Assembly: GCF_024662015.1 (NCBI RefSeq)
Contig: NZ_CP102480.1
Span: forward strand, 310,001-374,000
Reading direction: 5' to 3'
DNA length: 64,000 nucleotides
DNA from: Nisaea acidiphila
GTDB taxonomy: Bacteria > Pseudomonadota > Alphaproteobacteria > Thalassobaculales > Thalassobaculaceae
The position numbers were made by a program, and so were the translations under genes. The notes beneath the pieces are model-generated. The model did no database searches, was not told the origin of the DNA, and saw nothing but the letters and a program-made list of their open reading frames with translations. Below are positions 1-9,119 of the stretch, piece by piece (position 1 is the first letter of the stretch; the number at the start of each line of letters is the position of its first letter).

Positions 1-1137
1 GAACGCGTTCTCCTCCTCCGCGTTCAGCGTGATGTCGATCGTCGCCCCGACGCCCGCCTTCTCCGCCGCTTTCACGGCAGCCGGATCGTAGAATACCGCG
101 AGGGTGCAGCCTGTGACGCCAGCTTCAAGGAAGGATTTCAGGATATAGGTCGTATTGCCGCGACCGCCGCCCCCCGGATTGTCCGCCGGGTCGGCGAAGA
201 GGACGGTCTCGCGGCTCATGTCGTCGCCAACCGCCTTGGCGAGCGCGGCCGCCTCGTCGAGCGGCATCATCTTCGGTACATAGCGGTGCCGGTCGGCCCA
301 GGCCGCCTCCGCGAGGTCGGTCGCTACCTCTCTCGCGTCCGTCTCGTTGCCCCGCGTCGTGACGATCACCGTCATGCCGTTCTTCGGCGTATCGCAGAAG
401 GCGAAGCCGGACAGGCAGGTCACGTTCATCACGCTCTCGTCGAGCTTGGTCTGGCCGAGCCGGATCAGATCGCCATAGGGATGTCCCTCCGCCGTCAATT
501 GAGTGACGGACGGCGCGACCAGCGGCAGGCGCACCTTGTAGGCGGCCGTCTTCACCCCGCCGAACATCTCCAGCATCGCCTTCGCCGCCTCGCAACCGCG
601 TTCGTAGAGATCGACATGCGGATTGGTGCGGTAGCCGATCATCAGGTCGGTCGCCTCCATCATCTCACCGGAGACGTTGGCATGGAGATCGAGGGTGGCG
701 ATCACCGGCACGTCCGGGCCGACCACCTCACGCACCAGCCGGAAGACGTCGCCGTCCGGATCGTGCGTGTGGGTCGCGCAGGCGCCGCCATGCTGGCAGA
801 TATAAACGCCGTCGACCGCGCCGCCCGCTTCGAGATCGGACCGAAGCTCGCCGAGAAACTCCTTGAAGAATGTCTCCTCGACCGGTCCCGCCGGGGTCGA
901 GCCGATCACCAGCGCCGGCACAGGCTCCCAGCCCGTCGGGCCGCCGAGTTGCTCGTCCATGATGTCGTAGAAGCCGCAGATCCCGAGATGGATCGAGGGA
1001 TATTCTGCCCGGGCCTGAAGATCGATCTCCTTGCCCCGAAAGTACATGTTCTCCTCGAAATCCGCCCTGGAACAGGTCGGGGCGAAGCGGTTGGATTCGA
1101 GATTGAACCCGCAGATTGCGATGCGTTTCTTACTCAT
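1..1137 (-). CDS. M81 family metallopeptidase (MlrC/microcystinase C-like), 3' end cut off
   Basis: The frame opens with ATG at 1137 and stays open to base 1, so 379 codons are visible and the C-terminus lies outside the window. The protein begins MSKKRIAICGFNLESNRFAP, the usual N-terminus of the MlrC/M81 family. It carries the family signatures CQHGGA, DPDGD, DLHANVS and, near the cut, DPADNPGGGGRGNTT. These residues supply the zinc ligands in characterised members. MlrC cleaves the linear tetrapeptide product of microcystin breakdown, but most homologues are cytoplasmic enzymes of unknown peptide or amide substrate, so a microcystin role should not be assumed. A gap of 114 bases separates it from the upstream aldo/keto reductase on the same strand. 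The family is clear and the substrate is not. Confidence 0.88.
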   Translation of the reverse strand, partial: MSKKRIAICGFNLESNRFAPTCSRADFEENMYFRGKEIDLQARAEYPSIHLGICGFYDIMDEQLGGPTGWEPVPALVIGSTPAGPVEETFFKEFLGELRSDLEAGGAVDGVYICQHGGACATHTHDPDGDVFRLVREVVGPDVPVIATLDLHANVSGEMMEATDLMIGYRTNPHVDLYERGCEAAKAMLEMFGGVKTAAYKVRLPLVAPSVTQLTAEGHPYGDLIRLGQTKLDESVMNVTCLSGFAFCDTPKNGMTVIVTTRGNETDAREVATDLAEAAWADRHRYVPKMMPLDEAAALAKAVGDDMSRETVLFADPADNPGGGGRGNTTYILKSFLEAGVTGCTLAVFYDPAAVKAAEKAGVGATIDITLNAEEENAF

Positions 1138-1251
1138 GGAAAGCCGGTCCCGGGAAAGGCGAGGACAAAGGGTGGGAAGAGGACTTTAGACCAAACCGCG
1201 AGTTCTGCCGACCCCCTCACCTGCCCTTTTTCTCCCTTCCCTGTAACCGAC

Positions 1252-2238
1252 TTATCGGGAACGCGGCTCGCCTTCCGGCTCCCGTTTCAGCACCGCCTCA
1301 ATCTCTTCCATGACATCCTGAGAAAACCGGCCATGGTCGAGAGCACCGATATTTTCTTCGACCTGCGCGGCGGTTCGTCCCCCCGGGATCGGAAGGTTCC
1401 CGGACGACTTCGTCATGAGCCAACAAAGGCTTCCCTGGGCCAAAGTACGCCCTCCGCTCGTCAGAAGTTCCCGGACGGCATCGAGATCCGCCAGATATCC
1501 CGCTCCGGGTTTGCCATCCCTGAAATAGTCACGCGTCTCCGAGTTCATCGACCGGATGTCGTCGGCCGGCACCGAACTATCGGCAAGGTATTTTCCGGTT
1601 AGAACCCCCATCGCGAGCGGCGAGCGGATGAAACCGACCAGCCCGTTCTTTTCAAGCGTCGCCTGCATGCTCGGCGCATCGAAAAACACATTCATAACAT
1701 GCTGAACTGCGGCGAACCCGTCCCTTCCGGCCATCGCTTCGACCCGCGCCGGGAAATCCGTACTCCATCCGAACGCGCGAACCTTGCCCGCGGCACGGGC
1801 CTTCGCGAAGATCTCGAAAATCGGTTCCGCGCGCTCCACCGGCAGATCGTTGTGATGCAGAAACAGCATGTCGATACGGTCCCGTCGGAGCCGCCGGAGG
1901 CAGTCTTCTATCGAAGCGACAATTTGGGCCGGATCGGTGACATCGCCGCCGATCTGCTTCGTTCTTTCGTCAAAGCTCATACCGACCTTGGTCGCGATGA
2001 TGGCGTCCGGCCGGTTCTCCAGAGCACGGCCCAATAGATATTCGGCATGCCCGGCGCCGTAGGCATTGGCCGTGTCGAACAAACGTATGCCGCCGTCCCA
2101 GGCCGCATCGATCGCCTTGATGGCCTCGCCGGGATCCGCGTTGGCGTATCCGAGCGACTGTTCGCCCGCATAGAACGGGCCTCCAAGCGGCCAGGTTCCG
2201 AGCCCAAGCTGCGGAATGTCGGTGTCCAGAAATCTCAT
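1252..2238 (-). CDS. Aldo/keto reductase
   Basis: This 328-residue protein has the whole AKR barrel. The N-terminus reads IPQLGLGTWPLGG. The catalytic tetrad is recognisable as Asp and Tyr in FDTANAYG, Lys in ATKVG and His in LFLHHND. The C-terminal cofactor segment IPGGRTAAQVEENIGAL matches NADP(H)-binding AKRs. Such enzymes reduce aldehydes or ketones, or oxidise sugars such as L-fucose or D-threo-aldose, in the cytoplasm. The sequence resembles the sugar-dehydrogenase-like branch, but I cannot assign a substrate. It is transcribed divergently from the LysR gene at 2325, with 86 bases between the two starts, so that regulator is the natural candidate to control it. Confidence 0.9.
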   Translation of the reverse strand: MRFLDTDIPQLGLGTWPLGGPFYAGEQSLGYANADPGEAIKAIDAAWDGGIRLFDTANAYGAGHAEYLLGRALENRPDAIIATKVGMSFDERTKQIGGDVTDPAQIVASIEDCLRRLRRDRIDMLFLHHNDLPVERAEPIFEIFAKARAAGKVRAFGWSTDFPARVEAMAGRDGFAAVQHVMNVFFDAPSMQATLEKNGLVGFIRSPLAMGVLTGKYLADSSVPADDIRSMNSETRDYFRDGKPGAGYLADLDAVRELLTSGGRTLAQGSLCWLMTKSSGNLPIPGGRTAAQVEENIGALDHGRFSQDVMEEIEAVLKREPEGEPRSR

Positions 2239-2298
2239 GCGTCCGTTTCCTCGTTCGTATCGGGAACGGCACTATCGGGTTTTCCGCTACCATCTCCC

Positions 2299-2321
2299 AT
2301 GCAACGCATTGTAATGTGCAT
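2299..2321. promoter_or_regulatory. Possible LysR-type operator between the AKR and LysR genes
   Basis: The arms ATGCA (2299-2303) and TGCAT (2317-2321) form a perfect 5-bp inverted repeat with a 13-base spacer. It sits in the short divergent intergenic region just before the LysR start. LysR proteins normally bind dyad-symmetric sites of this size next to their own gene. The arms are short enough to arise by chance, so this is a weak proposal. Confidence 0.25.
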
Positions 2322-2324
2322 TTC

Positions 2325-3176
2325 ATGAATGAAACGAAGTTCGATTGGGACGATCTACGCCTGTTTCTCGAGGTTGCCCGGGCAGGCGGTCTCGCCGCCG
2401 CCAGCGAGCGAACCGGGAAAAGCGCCCCCACACTCGGACGACGAATGCTGCATCTGGAAAAAGAGCTCGGAAAAGAGCTGTTCCACAGACATGCCAGGGG
2501 CTACGACCTCACCGAAGACGGTCACAAATTCAAAAGAGAGATAGATGAGATTGCGTCCCGGATCGCGCCGCTGCACCGGTCCGCAGAGGACAGCAAGACA
2601 ACTCTCGTCAAAATCTCCGCCGGAACCTGGGTCACGCTGTTTCTGGCACGAAACATACAAAAGCTGACCGGCGGCAGCGGAGATGTGCGGCTCCGTTTCA
2701 TCTCGGACGAGGCGGTTCTCGATATCGGACATCGCGAAGCCGTCATCGGAGTTCGCAACCGCCGGCCGGAACAGATCGGGCTTGCCTGCCGGACGGTCGG
2801 GCGCGTGCATTTCGCCGGCTACGCGGTCACTCCGGAGATCCAAACATGGGTGAAGGTTCTCGGGACCACGCCGTCCGCACTCTGGCTTCGGGACGAGATC
2901 CGCTGCGCTGATTTTGTAGAAGTCACGTCGCCGCGAAGCGCGCTCGATCTTGCCATGTCAGGACAGGCGCGCGCCGTTCTGCCGACTTTCATCGGAGACC
3001 GAGAGTCACCCCTGACCCGCGTGACCGATCCGATCGCCGAGCTCTCTCACGATCAGTGGCTGGTTTCACACGAAGAAGAACGGTTCGTTCCCGAGATTCG
3101 GCGCACGATCGAGTACATGGCCAAACTTCTGACGGAGCTGCACCGGGAAGGTCCCCGGAGCGGCGCGCCAGGCTGA
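2325..3176 (+). CDS. LysR family transcriptional regulator
   Basis: This is a 283-residue LysR-type regulator. The N-terminal winged helix-turn-helix covers about residues 8-65 (FDWDDLRLFLEVARAGGL, then an AAASERTGKSAPTLGRRM recognition region). The rest is an effector-binding domain somewhat shorter than usual. I chose ATG 2325 because the protein then starts MNETKFDWDDL. An in-frame GTG at 2316 would add three residues. No strong Shine-Dalgarno is visible for either. The gene is divergent from the aldo/keto reductase, the classic arrangement for a LysR gene and its target. The co-inducer is unknown. Confidence 0.85.
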   Translation: MNETKFDWDDLRLFLEVARAGGLAAASERTGKSAPTLGRRMLHLEKELGKELFHRHARGYDLTEDGHKFKREIDEIASRIAPLHRSAEDSKTTLVKISAGTWVTLFLARNIQKLTGGSGDVRLRFISDEAVLDIGHREAVIGVRNRRPEQIGLACRTVGRVHFAGYAVTPEIQTWVKVLGTTPSALWLRDEIRCADFVEVTSPRSALDLAMSGQARAVLPTFIGDRESPLTRVTDPIAELSHDQWLVSHEEERFVPEIRRTIEYMAKLLTELHREGPRSGAPG

Positions 3177-3191
3177 CACTTGTCACAAGTA

Positions 3192-3494
3192 TTATCTGGT
3201 CGTGATTTCCGCGTTGCAGAATTCCTGCAGGTCGCGGGCGAATCCCTCAAGGCAAACGCCGTCATCCGTCAGGCAGATTTCGACCGAACGCTTCCGGTTG
3301 GCCGCATCGTCCGCGAGGCTCATTGCCTTCTGGAAATCGATGCCGAAACGATGCTGCTCGAGTTTCCGCTCCGCCGAGAAACAGCGGCCCGTCGCGGTGT
3401 GTTCTTCCCAGAGCGTGTAGAGGCCGTACGCCGCAGCGAACGCGACAGCAGTGCCGCCGGTCAGGAAGAGGATCTTCTGGATAAGGGCATCCAT
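3192..3494 (-). CDS. Small membrane-anchored hypothetical protein
   Basis: This 100-residue protein has one probable N-terminal membrane segment (about residues 8-28, ILFLTGGTAVAFAAAYGLYT), followed by a charged soluble tail with four cysteines (CFSAER, CLTDDGVC and EFC). I do not recognise a family. It starts 19 bases after the dnaE stop on the same strand, so it is probably the last gene of the proS-dnaE transcription unit. The tail could sit in the periplasm, where the cysteines might form disulphides, but topology is only inferred. Its coding status rests on position and a sensible membrane-protein composition. Confidence 0.6.
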   Translation of the reverse strand: MDALIQKILFLTGGTAVAFAAAYGLYTLWEEHTATGRCFSAERKLEQHRFGIDFQKAMSLADDAANRKRSVEICLTDDGVCLEGFARDLQEFCNAEITTR

Positions 3495-3513
3495 GGCGGC
3501 CGCCGCTTTTACC

Positions 3514-6500
3514 TCAGATATCGCGCGCGTCCACGATCCCCGGCAGCGACTTCACCGCGGCACGGAAATCGGGAGAGATGTTGTAGGTCCTGCCAAGCGC
3601 CAACTCGACCTCCTCGTCATCGGTATCGACGACGAGCTTGATCTTACCCCGGCCGGGCTTCTCCTTCGCGATCATCTCGGAGATGTGAGGGATGGGCCCG
3701 GGGTCCCGGAGATAGATCTTGAGCCCGGCCGCCGTTCCAGAGACCGCTTTATCGAGCGCTTCGAGGCGCGAGACGGTGAGACGGATACCTTCGTCCTCGA
3801 TCTTCGCATCGGCCTTCACCAGCACGGATTGCCCCGCTTCCAGCAGATCGCGGCTTGTCGCCAGAACCTCCGAGAACACGGTGACTTCGGTGACCCCCGC
3901 CTGATCAGTGAGCTGAACGAACGCATAGCGGTTCCCCCGGCTCGAGGTCCGGATGCGGGAGCCGACGACGATCCCGGCGATGTTGATCCGGGTCGAGCCG
4001 CCCTTCTCCTTCACCGTCGCGACGATCTGGTCCGAGCGTACAACGCCGAGCCGCTCCAAAGAGGCGCCGTAGGCGTCGAGCGGATGGGCGGAGAGGTAGA
4101 AACCGATCGCGTCGAACTCCTCCTTCAGGCGCTCCATCGCCGGCCAGTCGAGCCGGTCGGCGAGTGCAATCTCCGGCTCCGGCGTGCCGGACGGCCCGCC
4201 GAACAGGCTCACCTGATCGGAACTGCGCTCCGCCGAGGCGGCGTTTGCATGACGCAGGATCTTCTCGACGCTCTCGAAGAGCTGACCCCGGTTCTGTGTC
4301 ATGCAGTCGAAGGCCCCGGCGCGGACAAGGTTTTCCATCAGCCGCTTGTTCACCACGGTGCCGTCGATCCGGCCTGCGAACTCGCCGATGGTCTTGTAGG
4401 GGCCCTTCTCGCTCCGCTCCGCGATCAGCGCTTCCATCGCATTCTCGCCAACATTCTTGATCGCGGCGAGCGCGTAGCGGATCGCGAGGTCGCCCTCCGG
4501 CGTCTCCTCCGGAACGAAATCGACGAAGGACTTGTTGATGTCCGGACCGAGCAACCGGATGCCGAGGCGCTGGATCTCCTGGCGGAAGACGTTCAGCTTG
4601 TCGGTGTTGTTCATGTCGTAGGTCATCGAAGCGGCGAGGAACTCGACCGGGTAGTTCGCTTTCAGATAGGCCGTGTGATAGGCGACCAGCGCATAGGCCG
4701 CCGCGTGGCTCTTGTTGAAGCCGTAGCCGGCGAAGGCGGCGATCTGGTCGAAGATCTCGGAGGCCTTTTCGGCCTTCACCTTCTGCTCGACCGCGCCCTT
4801 CACGAAGGTCTCGCGCTGGGCGTCCATCTCCTCCTTGATCTTCTTACCCATGGCGCGGCGCAGCAGGTCGGCGCCGCCGAGCGTATAGCCGGAGAGACGC
4901 TGGGCCGCCTGCTGCACCTGCTCCTGGTAGATCATGATGCCGAAGGTTTCCTTCAGCACCGGCTCCAGCACGGGGTGCATGTAGTCCGGCTGCTCCTCGC
5001 CGTGCTTGCAGGCGATGTATTTCGGGATGTTCGCCATGGGCCCCGGACGGTAGAGGGCGACGAGCGCGATGATGTCCTCGAAGCGGTCAGGCTTCATCCG
5101 GCGCAGCACGTCGCGCATGCCGGTACTTTCCAGCTGGAACACTCCGGTCGATTCCGCCCGCCCCAGCATCTCGTAAGTCGGCTTGTCGTCGAGCGGCACC
5201 TGGGAGAGGTCCAGCTCGATCCCGCGCCGCTTCAGGAGATCGACGGCGTTCTGCAGCACCGAAAGGGTTTTCAGGCCGAGGAAGTCGAACTTCACCAGTC
5301 CCGCCTGCTCGACCCATTTCATGTTGAACTGGGTCGCCGGCATGTCCGAGTTCGGATCTCGGTAGAGCGCGACCAGTTCATGCAGCGGCCGGTCGCCGAT
5401 CACCACGCCGGCGGCATGGGTCGACGCGTTACGGAACAGGCCCTCAAGCTGCAGGCTGATGCGAATGAGATCCCCGACCTCCTCGTCCTCGTCCCGCTGT
5501 TTCCTGAGTTCCGGTTCGACCTCGAGCGCCTCGGCGAGCGTCACCGGATTGGCCGGATTGTTCGGCACCAGTTTGCAGATCCTGTCGACCTGTCCATACG
5601 GCATCTCGCGCACGCGGCCCACGTCACGCAGGGCTGCTCGGGCCTGGAGCTTACCGAAGGTGATGATCTGCGCCACGCGGTCCCGACCGTAGCGCTTCTG
5701 TACATAATCGATCACCTCGCCGCGGCGGTCCTGGCAGAAGTCGATATCGAAGTCAGGCATCGAGACGCGTTCGGGATTGAGGAAGCGTTCGAACAGCAGC
5801 CCCCAGCGCAGCGGATCGAGATCGGTGATGGTGAGTGAATAAGCGACCAGCGACCCCGCACCGGAGCCACGGCCGGGGCCGACGGGAATGTTCCGGTCCT
5901 TGGCCCAGCCGATGAAGTCCGCGACGATCAGGAAGTAGCCGGGAAAGCCCATCTGCTCGATGACGCCGAGCTCGAAATCGAGCCTCTCCTCGTAAGGCTT
6001 GGCCGCCTCCGCGCGGGCCGCCTCGTCCATGCCCTCGGTGAAGACATGAGCCTCCAGCCGTTTCTTCAGCCCCTCCTCGGCCTGCGCCCGCAGTTCTTCC
6101 GCCTCGTTCCGGCCCTCGGCCGTATCGAAAGGCGGCAGGATCGGGGCGACCGTCTGAACCATGTAGCTGCAGCGCTGGGCGATCACGAGCGTATTGTCCA
6201 CCGCTTCCGGCAGGTCGGAGAAGAGTTCGCGCATCTCCTCCGCGCTCTTGAAGCGGTGATGCGGCGTGACCCGGCGGCGGTTCGCATTGCCGATGGTGGT
6301 GCGCTCGGCGATGCAGAGCAACGCGTCATGCGCCTCGTACATTTCCTCGGTCGCGAAGTAGCATTCATTGGTGGCGACCAGCGGAACGTCATGCTTGTAG
6401 GCGAGATCGAGGAAACCCGCCTCACTGCGCCGCTCGGAATCGAGGAAATGACGTTGGATCTCGACATAGAGCCGGTCGCCGAACAGCGCCTTCAGGTCCA

Positions 6501-7011
6501 GCAACGCAGTCTCGGCTTCCTCCGGACGGTTCTCCAGCAACAGGCGGCCGATCTTGCCGGACGGCCCGCCGGTAAGTGCGATCAGCCCCTCGCTCCGTCC
6601 TTCCAGATCCTCGAAAGGCACCCGCGGAGATTCTCCGGGATCGGTCAACGTGTAGGACCGGCTGACCAATTCCATCAGGTTGCGGTAGCCTGTCTCGGTC
6701 TGGGCCAGCAGCACGATCTGATCGGTCTGGTTCGGCGTATGAGCCGTTCCGCCGACCACCTTCAGGGCGCCGCGCGGTTCGGACTCTTCCCGCCTCAGAG
6801 CCAGCTGCACGCCGACGATCGGCTGTACGCCGGAGCCGGAAGCCGTCACCGCGAATTCGAGCGCACCGAAGAGATTGCCGCTATCCGTCATGGCCGCCGC
6901 CGGCATGCGGTGCTTGACCGCGAGCGACACCAGTTCCTTGCCTTTAATCGCCCCCTCAGCGAGCGAATAGGCGGAATGGACACGGAGATGGACGAAATCG
7001 GCGTGAGTCAT
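3514..7011 (-). CDS. dnaE: DNA polymerase III alpha subunit
   Basis: This is the replicative polymerase catalytic subunit, 1165 residues. The order is an N-terminal PHP domain (VHLRVHSAYSLAEG, AMTDSGNLFG), palm and fingers (GPGRGSGAGS, then PDFDIDF with catalytic aspartates), a helix-hairpin-helix region (GYGFNKSHAAAYA) and an OB fold near the C-terminus (INIAGIVVGSRIRTSSRG). The longest open frame starts at 7047, but ATG 7011 is preferred. The protein then begins MTHADFVHLRVHS as in other DnaE proteins, and a GAGGATC ribosome site lies just upstream. The PHP segment has HSAYS where E. coli has HSDYS, so it is probably not a functional exonuclease. Proofreading would need a separate epsilon subunit, which is not in this window. 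Confidence 0.97.
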   Translation of the reverse strand: MTHADFVHLRVHSAYSLAEGAIKGKELVSLAVKHRMPAAAMTDSGNLFGALEFAVTASGSGVQPIVGVQLALRREESEPRGALKVVGGTAHTPNQTDQIVLLAQTETGYRNLMELVSRSYTLTDPGESPRVPFEDLEGRSEGLIALTGGPSGKIGRLLLENRPEEAETALLDLKALFGDRLYVEIQRHFLDSERRSEAGFLDLAYKHDVPLVATNECYFATEEMYEAHDALLCIAERTTIGNANRRRVTPHHRFKSAEEMRELFSDLPEAVDNTLVIAQRCSYMVQTVAPILPPFDTAEGRNEAEELRAQAEEGLKKRLEAHVFTEGMDEAARAEAAKPYEERLDFELGVIEQMGFPGYFLIVADFIGWAKDRNIPVGPGRGSGAGSLVAYSLTITDLDPLRWGLLFERFLNPERVSMPDFDIDFCQDRRGEVIDYVQKRYGRDRVAQIITFGKLQARAALRDVGRVREMPYGQVDRICKLVPNNPANPVTLAEALEVEPELRKQRDEDEEVGDLIRISLQLEGLFRNASTHAAGVVIGDRPLHELVALYRDPNSDMPATQFNMKWVEQAGLVKFDFLGLKTLSVLQNAVDLLKRRGIELDLSQVPLDDKPTYEMLGRAESTGVFQLESTGMRDVLRRMKPDRFEDIIALVALYRPGPMANIPKYIACKHGEEQPDYMHPVLEPVLKETFGIMIYQEQVQQAAQRLSGYTLGGADLLRRAMGKKIKEEMDAQRETFVKGAVEQKVKAEKASEIFDQIAAFAGYGFNKSHAAAYALVAYHTAYLKANYPVEFLAASMTYDMNNTDKLNVFRQEIQRLGIRLLGPDINKSFVDFVPEETPEGDLAIRYALAAIKNVGENAMEALIAERSEKGPYKTIGEFAGRIDGTVVNKRLMENLVRAGAFDCMTQNRGQLFESVEKILRHANAASAERSSDQVSLFGGPSGTPEPEIALADRLDWPAMERLKEEFDAIGFYLSAHPLDAYGASLERLGVVRSDQIVATVKEKGGSTRINIAGIVVGSRIRTSSRGNRYAFVQLTDQAGVTEVTVFSEVLATSRDLLEAGQSVLVKADAKIEDEGIRLTVSRLEALDKAVSGTAAGLKIYLRDPGPIPHISEMIAKEKPGRGKIKLVVDTDDEEVELALGRTYNISPDFRAAVKSLPGIVDARDI

Positions 7012-7116
7012 GCGATCCTCGAAAATCAGGACGCCGAAGTGTTTCACACGGTCCGATAAAGGTCAGCATGAACAGGTTGCGAACACTCGCACCAGCGCAG
7101 CAACCTACTGATTTTT

Positions 7117-7857
7117 TTATTTAATCTCGTGCAATGTCCCGTCCCGCAACTCCACCACCCTGTCCATCGCCCGCGCAAGCTCATGGTTGTGCGTTGCGAT
7201 CAGAGCAGCGATTCGGGTCGCCGAAATGATCCGGCGGAGCTGACGGAAAACCTCCTCCGCCGTATGCGGATCGAGATTGCCGGTCGGCTCGTCCGCCAGC
7301 AGAACGGCCGGGACGTTGGCGATCGAGCGCACGATGGCAACACGCTGCTGCTCGCCGCCGGAGAGTTTCGCCGGACGATGGGTTTCTCGTTCCTCCAAAC
7401 CGACGAGATTGAGCAGCTGGCGCGCCCGCTCCTTCGCCTCGCGACGCGAGAGCCCCGCGATGAGCTGCGGCATCATCACATTCTCAAGCGCGGAGAACTC
7501 CGGCAGGAGATGGTGGAACTGGTAGACGAAGCCGATACCGTCTCGGCGTATCAGGGTGCGTTCCCAGTCGCTTGCGTCGCCGCAATCCTGGCCCTGAAAC
7601 AGGACCTCGCCGCCGGTGGGTGCTTCCAGAAGACCCGCGATATGCAGCAGCGTCGACTTGCCGGCCCCGGAAGGCCCGACGAGCGCCGTGACCTGACCCG
7701 GCATGAGCGAGAGGTTGACCCCCTGCAACACGGTGAGCGTGCCGCCGGCATCCTCGAAACTGCGCGATACGTTCCGCAGTTCGAGAACGGCGCCCCCGTC
7801 CGCCGTCTCGCCCGCCGCGATGCGCTCGATCTCGGTCATGCCGGAGACGTCACTCAT
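7117..7857 (-). CDS. lolD: Lipoprotein-releasing ABC transporter ATP-binding protein
   Basis: This 246-residue ATPase extracts mature lipoproteins from the inner membrane for transfer to LolA. Visible motifs are Walker [10 protein letters not shown], a Q-loop in [22 protein letters not shown], the signature LSGGEQQR, and Walker [13 protein letters not shown]. The [13 protein letters not shown] segment is typical of LolD rather than of MacB or FtsE. The start overlaps the end of the permease gene by 8 bases, so the two are translationally coupled. Only one permease gene accompanies it here. Confidence 0.95.
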   Translation of the reverse strand: MSDVSGMTEIERIAAGETADGGAVLELRNVSRSFEDAGGTLTVLQGVNLSLMPGQVTALVGPSGAGKSTLLHIAGLLEAPTGGEVLFQGQDCGDASDWERTLIRRDGIGFVYQFHHLLPEFSALENVMMPQLIAGLSRREAKERARQLLNLVGLEERETHRPAKLSGGEQQRVAIVRSIANVPAVLLADEPTGNLDPHTAEEVFRQLRRIISATRIAALIATHNHELARAMDRVVELRDGTLHEIK

Positions 7858-9094
7858 AGCGGAGCGCCTCCACCGGATCGAGACGCGAGGCCCGCCAGGC
7901 CGGATAGATCGTCGCCGCGAAGGTCAGGAACAGCGCCATCGCGATGACCGAGACCACCTCAAACGCATCTACTTCGGCCGGCAGCTTGGAGAGGAAGTAA
8001 ATCTCCGCCGAGAACAGCTCGGTTCCGGTCAGGCTCTGCAGGAACTGGCGGATCGACTCGATATTGTCGCAGAAGACAAGACCGAGGATCGATCCCGCAA
8101 CGGTCCCGATCACGCCGATGCTGGCGCCGGACATGAAGAAGATCCGCATCACCATGCCCTGGGAGGCGCCCATGGTCCGCAGGATCGCGATGTCCCGGCC
8201 CTTATCCTTCACCAGCATGATCATCGATGAGATGATGTTGAAGGCGGCGACCAGGATGATCAGCGTCAGGATCAGGAACATGACGTTGCGCTCGACCTCT
8301 AGCGCATTGAAAAAGCTCGAATTCTGTTGTTTCCAATCGACCGCGTACTTGTCCCCGCCGATCACCTTGGCGAGCGGCAGGCGCAACGCGTCCACGCGCT
8401 GCGGATCGTCGACCATCACCTCGACCGCATTGACCGCATCGCCGCTCTTGAAGAAGAGCTGCGCCGTCTTCAGCGGCATGTAGATGAAAGTGTTGTCGTA
8501 TTCGTACATGCCCACATTGAAGAGCGCGGAAACGGTGAAGGCACGCATACGCGGCACGCTGCCGATCACGGTCGTCGTCGTACTCGGCGAGATCAGGGTG
8601 ATCTTGTCACCGACACCGACGCGGAGGCGGCGGGCCAGGCGCGCGCCCATGATGACACCGCTCTCGCCGCTGAACTCCTCAAGCGACCCCGTGGTGATAT
8701 TGTCCGGCACGACCTGGCGGCTGAGCAGCGCACTCGCCCGGAGTCCACGCACCAGTGCACCGGACGCGATACCGTTCGCCATCGCCATGACCTGGCCTTC
8801 GAGCTGCGGCGTCACGGTCAGCACGCCCGGGATCTCGCCGATCCGCACTGCGAGCTCGTCGAAGCCCTGCATCGGCGCGCCTTTGCTGTAGACAGACATA
8901 TGCCCGTTGAGGCCCAGGATGCGTCCGATAAGCTCCGCGCGGAACCCGTTCATCACCGACATGACGATGATCAGGGTCGCAACGCCGAGCCCGATGCCGA
9001 GCAGGGAAAACCCCGCGATGACGGAGATGAAGCCTTCCTGGCGACGGGAGCGCAGGTACCGCATGGCCACCATGCGCTCGAAAGTGCCGAACAT
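7850..9094 (-). CDS. lolC/E: Lipoprotein-releasing ABC transporter permease (LolC/LolE/LolF type)
   Basis: This 414-residue inner-membrane permease partners LolD. It opens with MFGTFERMVAMRYLRSRR, followed by the first membrane helix and the family signature VMSVMNGFRAELI. A large periplasmic domain (about residues 45-270) precedes three C-terminal membrane helices (MFLILTLIILVAAFNIISS onward). A GGGGA ribosome site precedes the ATG. In E. coli two permeases, LolC and LolE, pair up. Here a single permease next to lolD suggests a homodimeric LolF-type transporter as reported for several other Proteobacteria, unless a second copy lies elsewhere. It starts 25 bases after the proS stop. Confidence 0.93.
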   Translation of the reverse strand: MFGTFERMVAMRYLRSRRQEGFISVIAGFSLLGIGLGVATLIIVMSVMNGFRAELIGRILGLNGHMSVYSKGAPMQGFDELAVRIGEIPGVLTVTPQLEGQVMAMANGIASGALVRGLRASALLSRQVVPDNITTGSLEEFSGESGVIMGARLARRLRVGVGDKITLISPSTTTTVIGSVPRMRAFTVSALFNVGMYEYDNTFIYMPLKTAQLFFKSGDAVNAVEVMVDDPQRVDALRLPLAKVIGGDKYAVDWKQQNSSFFNALEVERNVMFLILTLIILVAAFNIISSMIMLVKDKGRDIAILRTMGASQGMVMRIFFMSGASIGVIGTVAGSILGLVFCDNIESIRQFLQSLTGTELFSAEIYFLSKLPAEVDAFEVVSVIAMALFLTFAATIYPAWRASRLDPVEALRYE

Positions 9095-9119
9095 GCCGAT
9101 CCCCTTTGCCGGACCCGGA

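Noticed and set aside
3451-5838. A 795-residue open frame on the plus strand opposite dnaE
   Set aside because: It is antisense to conserved DnaE motifs, with composition driven by codon bias in GC-rich DNA.
7075-7105. GGTTGC/GCAACC inverted repeat with a 19-base spacer between lolD and dnaE
   Set aside because: The arms are only 6 bp with a long loop and no T-run, so chance is likely and no feature is claimed.
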